From: an uncultured Gemmatimonadota bacterium
Lineage (GTDB): Bacteria > Gemmatimonadota > Gemmatimonadetes > Gemmatimonadales > GWC2-71-9
Length of the DNA: 11,205 bases
Assembly (NCBI GenBank): GCA_937961295.1
Contig: CALGOK010000065.1
Location: 1 to 11,205, forward strand
Direction of reading: 5' to 3'
Part shown: one piece after another, positions 6,408-11,205 of the stretch
How the letters are laid out: each line of letters begins with the position of its first letter
Position numbering within the stretch: the stretch's first letter is position 1
Translations under genes and position numbers: made by a program
The notes under the pieces: model-generated
The model's input: only the letters and a program-made list of their open reading frames with translations
Database searches by the model: none
What the model was told of the DNA's origin: nothing

Positions 6408-6473
6408 AGGGTGAAGGGGAGAGCGATTCCGATGTGGACCTGCTCTCCCCTTCACCCTTCACCCGTCACCCTT
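6393..6473. terminator. Long near-perfect hairpin of GGGTGAA heptamers between converging genes
   Basis: Arms 6393-6424 and 6442-6473 pair at 31 of 32 positions (one A-G mismatch, 6401/6465). The innermost 23 bp are perfect and the loop is 17 nt (6425-6441). The left arm carries three GGGTGAA units (6395-6415), and the right arm is part of a (TCACCCN) array. It sits where the DUF1684 gene (+) and the ADP-ribosylglycohydrolase homologue (-) converge, and works as a stem in either direction. No U-run. This is the strongest hairpin in the window. Confidence 0.8.
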
Positions 6474-6500
6474 CACCCGTCACCCGTCCCCCATCACCCG
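6452..6500 (+). repeat. Tandem heptamer array (TCACCCN)7
   Basis: Seven uninterrupted 7-nt units (TCACCCT, TCACCCG, TCACCCT, TCACCCG, TCACCCG, TCCCCCA, TCACCCG). The array runs into the coding end of the minus-strand gene and supplies its stop (TCA at 6480-6482) and its last codons. Confidence 0.85.
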
Positions 6501-7376
6501 TTCCGTCATCGCCAGCCGCCCCGCCGCCGCGCAGCGCAGCACCACGTCCTCCCCCGCCCCGTCGATCCATTCGCGCGGCCAGTCGGCGATGCCGTCGCGC
6601 GCGCCGAGGAGTGCGCCGAGCGCGGCGCCGGCGTAGCCATTGAGGTCGCGATGCGTACCGAGGGCACGGAGCGCCTCGACGCCGCGCGGCCGGTGCTGCA
6701 CCTGCCAGAGCACCCATACTGCCACCACCGACGCGCGCACCGACGTGCCGGTCGGCCGCGGCGGTTCGTTGCGCGGATCGGCGGCGATCGCACGGAACCG
6801 GGCGAAGAACTCCTCGTCGGCGTTGTTGGCGCGGAGCAGTCCCAGCACGTCGGGAAGGAAATCGCGGCTCCCCTCGAGCAGCCGTGCCGCCGCCACCACC
6901 ACCGCCACGGCGGCGAGCCCGCCGGCGGGATCGGGATCCACCAACCGTGCGGTGTGGAAGGCGCCCGACACCATGGCGCGCGGCGATGCCGCGGCGAGCG
7001 CGGCCGGCAGCGCCGCGGCCACCGCGGCCGCGCCGGCGTGGGCCAGCGCCGGAGCCGGCGCATCGAATTCGGCGAGGTGGTCGAGTGCCTGCACCAGGGC
7101 GGGGTCGGCACCGTGACCGTCGCTGCGCGACCACTCCACCCACCGCCCGGCGAGCCGCCGCAGGTCGACACCGCCCGAGGGCAGCGCCTCGAGCAGGCCG
7201 GCACCAAGCGCCACCGCGGCGTGGCGGCGACCGGGCGGCGAGAGCGGGTCCATCGCGCCGCGGTTGGTCGTCGCATCGCCGGCGGCGGTGCGCGCGGCCA
7301 GGGCGGCGCCGATCACCGCGCCGGCGAGGAATCCCTCGCGGCGGGCGTCGAGCGGCGGAGCATCGGGGTGCGACAT
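6480..7376 (-). CDS. Degenerate ADP-ribosylglycohydrolase-family protein
   Basis: A 298-residue, all-helical, Ala-rich protein of the usual length for the ADP-ribosylglycohydrolase (DraG/ARH) family, whose active members remove ADP-ribose using two metal ions. Family patterns remain: the N-terminal GFLAGAVIGAAL (15-26), the helix HAAVALGAGLLEAL (52-65), SVRASVVAVWVLWQ (212-225), and GYAGAALGALLGARDGI (247-263) before WPREWIDG. The metal motifs do not: the usual GDAxG near the start reads GAALAA, the TDDT position reads RRHA (50-53), and the GDDTDT block reads GTHRDL (240-245). A catalytically dead or repurposed protein is likely, though the match is by eye and a remote helical family is possible. 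The ATG at 7376 lies where family similarity begins; the ribosome-binding site is poor. It is divergent from gltA, and the last codons lie in the heptamer array. Confidence 0.7.
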   Translation of the reverse strand: MSHPDAPPLDARREGFLAGAVIGAALAARTAAGDATTNRGAMDPLSPPGRRHAAVALGAGLLEALPSGGVDLRRLAGRWVEWSRSDGHGADPALVQALDHLAEFDAPAPALAHAGAAAVAAALPAALAAASPRAMVSGAFHTARLVDPDPAGGLAAVAVVVAAARLLEGSRDFLPDVLGLLRANNADEEFFARFRAIAADPRNEPPRPTGTSVRASVVAVWVLWQVQHRPRGVEALRALGTHRDLNGYAGAALGALLGARDGIADWPREWIDGAGEDVVLRCAAAGRLAMTERVMGDG

Positions 7377-7487
7377 GGCCCCAAGGGAGGCGCGCCGGCG
7401 CCGCCGCCCTCGCCGCCGCCGCCCGCGTATCTTCCGGGACGCCATCGCAGTCCCCCTCCGCGACCCTCGGCAGCCCAAAGACGACCC
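7377..7487. promoter_or_regulatory. Divergent intergenic region, ADP-ribosylglycohydrolase homologue / gltA
   Basis: This 111-bp region carries start signals for both genes. A CCG/GCC trinucleotide-rich block occupies about 7395-7426. TATCTT at 7428-7433 is the only plausible -10 on the plus strand (4 of 6), giving a leader of about 48 nt for gltA; no -35 is recognisable. I see no clear minus-strand promoter. Confidence 0.35.
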
Positions 7488-8770
<1,283 letters not shown>

Positions 8771-8771
<1 letters not shown>

Positions 8772-8792
8772 CGGCGGCGTTCACGCCGCCGT
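8771..8792 (+). terminator. GC hairpin starting in the gltA stop codon
   Basis: ACGGCGGCG, a TTCA loop, CGCCGCCGT: a perfect 9-bp stem whose first base is the last base of the gltA TAA. A T-run is lacking, but the position makes a 3'-end role for gltA likely. Confidence 0.6.
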
Positions 8793-8797
8793 CGCAG

Positions 8798-8817
8798 GCG
8801 CGCCGCTTGCGGCGCGC
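8798..8817. repeat. GC palindrome, second copy
   Basis: GCGCGCCGC / GCGGCGCGC, perfect 9-bp arms around TT. Its 18-nt core matches the palindrome at 5385-5402 except for one centre base. It is the second of three consecutive stems after gltA. Confidence 0.6.
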
Positions 8818-8836
8818 GATCTCAAGCTCAACAGCG

Positions 8837-8926
8837 GGCTGTCACCCCGAGGGAGCGAAGCGACCGAGGGGGCGGAGGGTGCCGTACGCAACCCTCCGCC
8901 CCCTCGCTGCGCTCGGGGTGACAGCC
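8837..8926. terminator. Long nested inverted repeat between gltA and speA
   Basis: Outer arms 8837-8851 and 8912-8926 are 15 bp and perfect (GGCTGTCACCCCGAG). Inner arms 8865-8880 and 8891-8906 are 16 bp and perfect (CGAGGGGGCGGAGGGT), closing a 10-nt loop. The arms are separated by 13 nt on the left (GGAGCGAAGCGAC) and 5 nt on the right (CTGCG). The right half, reverse-complemented, is identical over 31 nt to 3407-3437. It is thus two inverted copies of one dispersed repeat in two sequence variants. It ends one base before the speA stop and can serve both converging transcripts. Confidence 0.8.
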
Positions 8927-8927
8927 G

Positions 8928-10868
<1,941 letters not shown>

Positions 10869-10877
10869 CGGCGCTTC

Positions 10878-10883
10878 CCTCCT
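10878..10883 (-). promoter_or_regulatory. Ribosome-binding site AGGAGG for speA
   Basis: A full AGGAGG on the minus strand, 9 nt before ATG 10868. It is the strongest site in the window and fixes the shorter of two in-frame starts. Confidence 0.8.
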
Positions 10884-10925
10884 GCGGTCGGGCACGGGCG
10901 AAGGGGACAAGTTTAATGTTCAGGG

Positions 10926-10930
10926 GGAGG
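10926..10930 (+). promoter_or_regulatory. Ribosome-binding site GGAGG for the M50 protease
   Basis: GGAGG with a 9-nt gap to ATG 10940, supporting this start. Confidence 0.7.
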
Positions 10931-10939
10931 GATCAACAG

Positions 10940-11205
10940 ATGCGCTGGTCGTTCACCGTCGGCCGGGTCGGCGAGACCGTCATCCGGATCCACGTCACCC
11001 TGCTGCTGCTCCTCGCCTGGTACGCGTGGGGCGGCTGGCGGATGGCCGGCGTGGGCGGCGCGGTGGAAGAGCTGGTGTTCATCGCCCTCGTGTTCGTCTC
11101 GGTGCTCCTCCACGAGTTCGGCCACATCCGCGCCGCGCGCGGCTACGGCATCCCCACGCCCGAGGTGCTGCTCACGCCGATCGGCGGGCTGGCCCGGATC
11201 GCCCG
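10940..11205 (+). CDS. M50 site-2 protease family zinc metalloprotease, N-terminal fragment
   Basis: The first 88 codons of a gene cut by the window end. The product starts MRWSFTVGRVGETVIRIH, then a hydrophobic segment (VTLLLLLAWYAW, about 19-30) and a second one (LVFIALVFVSVLL, 45-57) that runs into the zinc-binding motif HEFGH (His58, Glu59, His62). PTPEVLLTPIGGLARIA follows, as in SpoIVFB-like site-2 proteases, where it forms the next membrane strand. Such enzymes cut transmembrane helices within the membrane, often releasing anti-sigma factors or other regulators; the substrate cannot be known from this part. The third zinc ligand and any CBS or PDZ domain would lie beyond the window. 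The adjacent, divergent speA gives no functional hint. Confidence 0.88.
   Translation, partial: MRWSFTVGRVGETVIRIHVTLLLLLAWYAWGGWRMAGVGGAVEELVFIALVFVSVLLHEFGHIRAARGYGIPTPEVLLTPIGGLARIA

Larger units (their letters stand above)
10869..10939. promoter_or_regulatory. Divergent promoter region speA / M50 protease
   Basis: A 71-bp gap with one AT-rich island, AAGTTTAATGTT (10909-10920). On the plus strand TTTAAT (10912-10917) matches TATAAT at 5 of 6 positions, but a start there would leave only about 15-20 nt of leader. On the minus strand TAAACT overlaps the same bases, with TTGATC 15 nt upstream. The two transcripts probably share this island, so initiation may be mutually exclusive. Confidence 0.4.

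Noticed and set aside
6452..6500. Heptamer array considered as a CRISPR array
   Set aside because: The units are 7 nt and contiguous with no spacers; no cas genes are present.
7395..7426. CCG trinucleotide-rich block as a microsatellite of note
   Set aside because: Interrupted and within the range expected for this base composition.
6411..7487. Possible 359-residue N-terminal extension of citrate synthase in the same frame
   Set aside because: The extension is antisense to the ADP-ribosylglycohydrolase homologue and low-complexity; citrate synthase similarity and normal length start at GTG 7488.

Overview
The window is very GC-rich, with third codon positions almost all G or C, and reads as an ordinary stretch of bacterial chromosome with short intergenic gaps. 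Gene content (dinB, queF, type II citrate synthase, biosynthetic arginine decarboxylase, a DUF1684 lipoprotein, a site-2 protease) and the interspersed short repeats resemble Gemmatimonadota or a similar high-GC environmental lineage. That placement is inference from memory; no rRNA or marker gene is present.

Layout, left to right: the 3' end of dinB (+, 1-320); queF (+, 388-771); a TetR regulator overlapping a long VLCAD-type acyl-CoA dehydrogenase by 4 nt (+, 926-3390); a RibD-C/dihydrofolate-reductase-family protein (+, 3545-4084); a divergent DAACS-family transporter (-, 4161-5354); a DUF1684 lipoprotein (+, 5469-6407); a degenerate ADP-ribosylglycohydrolase homologue (-, 6480-7376); citrate synthase (+, 7488-8771); arginine decarboxylase speA (-, 8928-10868); and the start of an M50 site-2 protease (+, 10940 to the end). 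No gap longer than about 160 bases is gene-free.

Only tetR and the acyl-CoA dehydrogenase form an obvious operon, with a candidate palindromic operator overlapping an extended -10 upstream. The other genes are single units. Three divergent pairs (transporter/lipoprotein, ADP-ribosylglycohydrolase/gltA, speA/M50) and three convergent pairs give an alternating layout.

I found no convincing new defence or mobile system. The points worth a second look are these. (1) The transporter lacks most of the side chains that bind sodium in GltPh. (2) The ADP-ribosylglycohydrolase homologue has lost all three metal-binding motifs while keeping the fold's sequence pattern. (3) Several families of short inverted repeats (GGG(C/T)GA(A/G) heptamer tracts, a 31-nt CACCCCGAG-type repeat and a CGCGCCGC palindrome) sit at or very near the stop codons, in one place supplying the stop codons of two converging genes.
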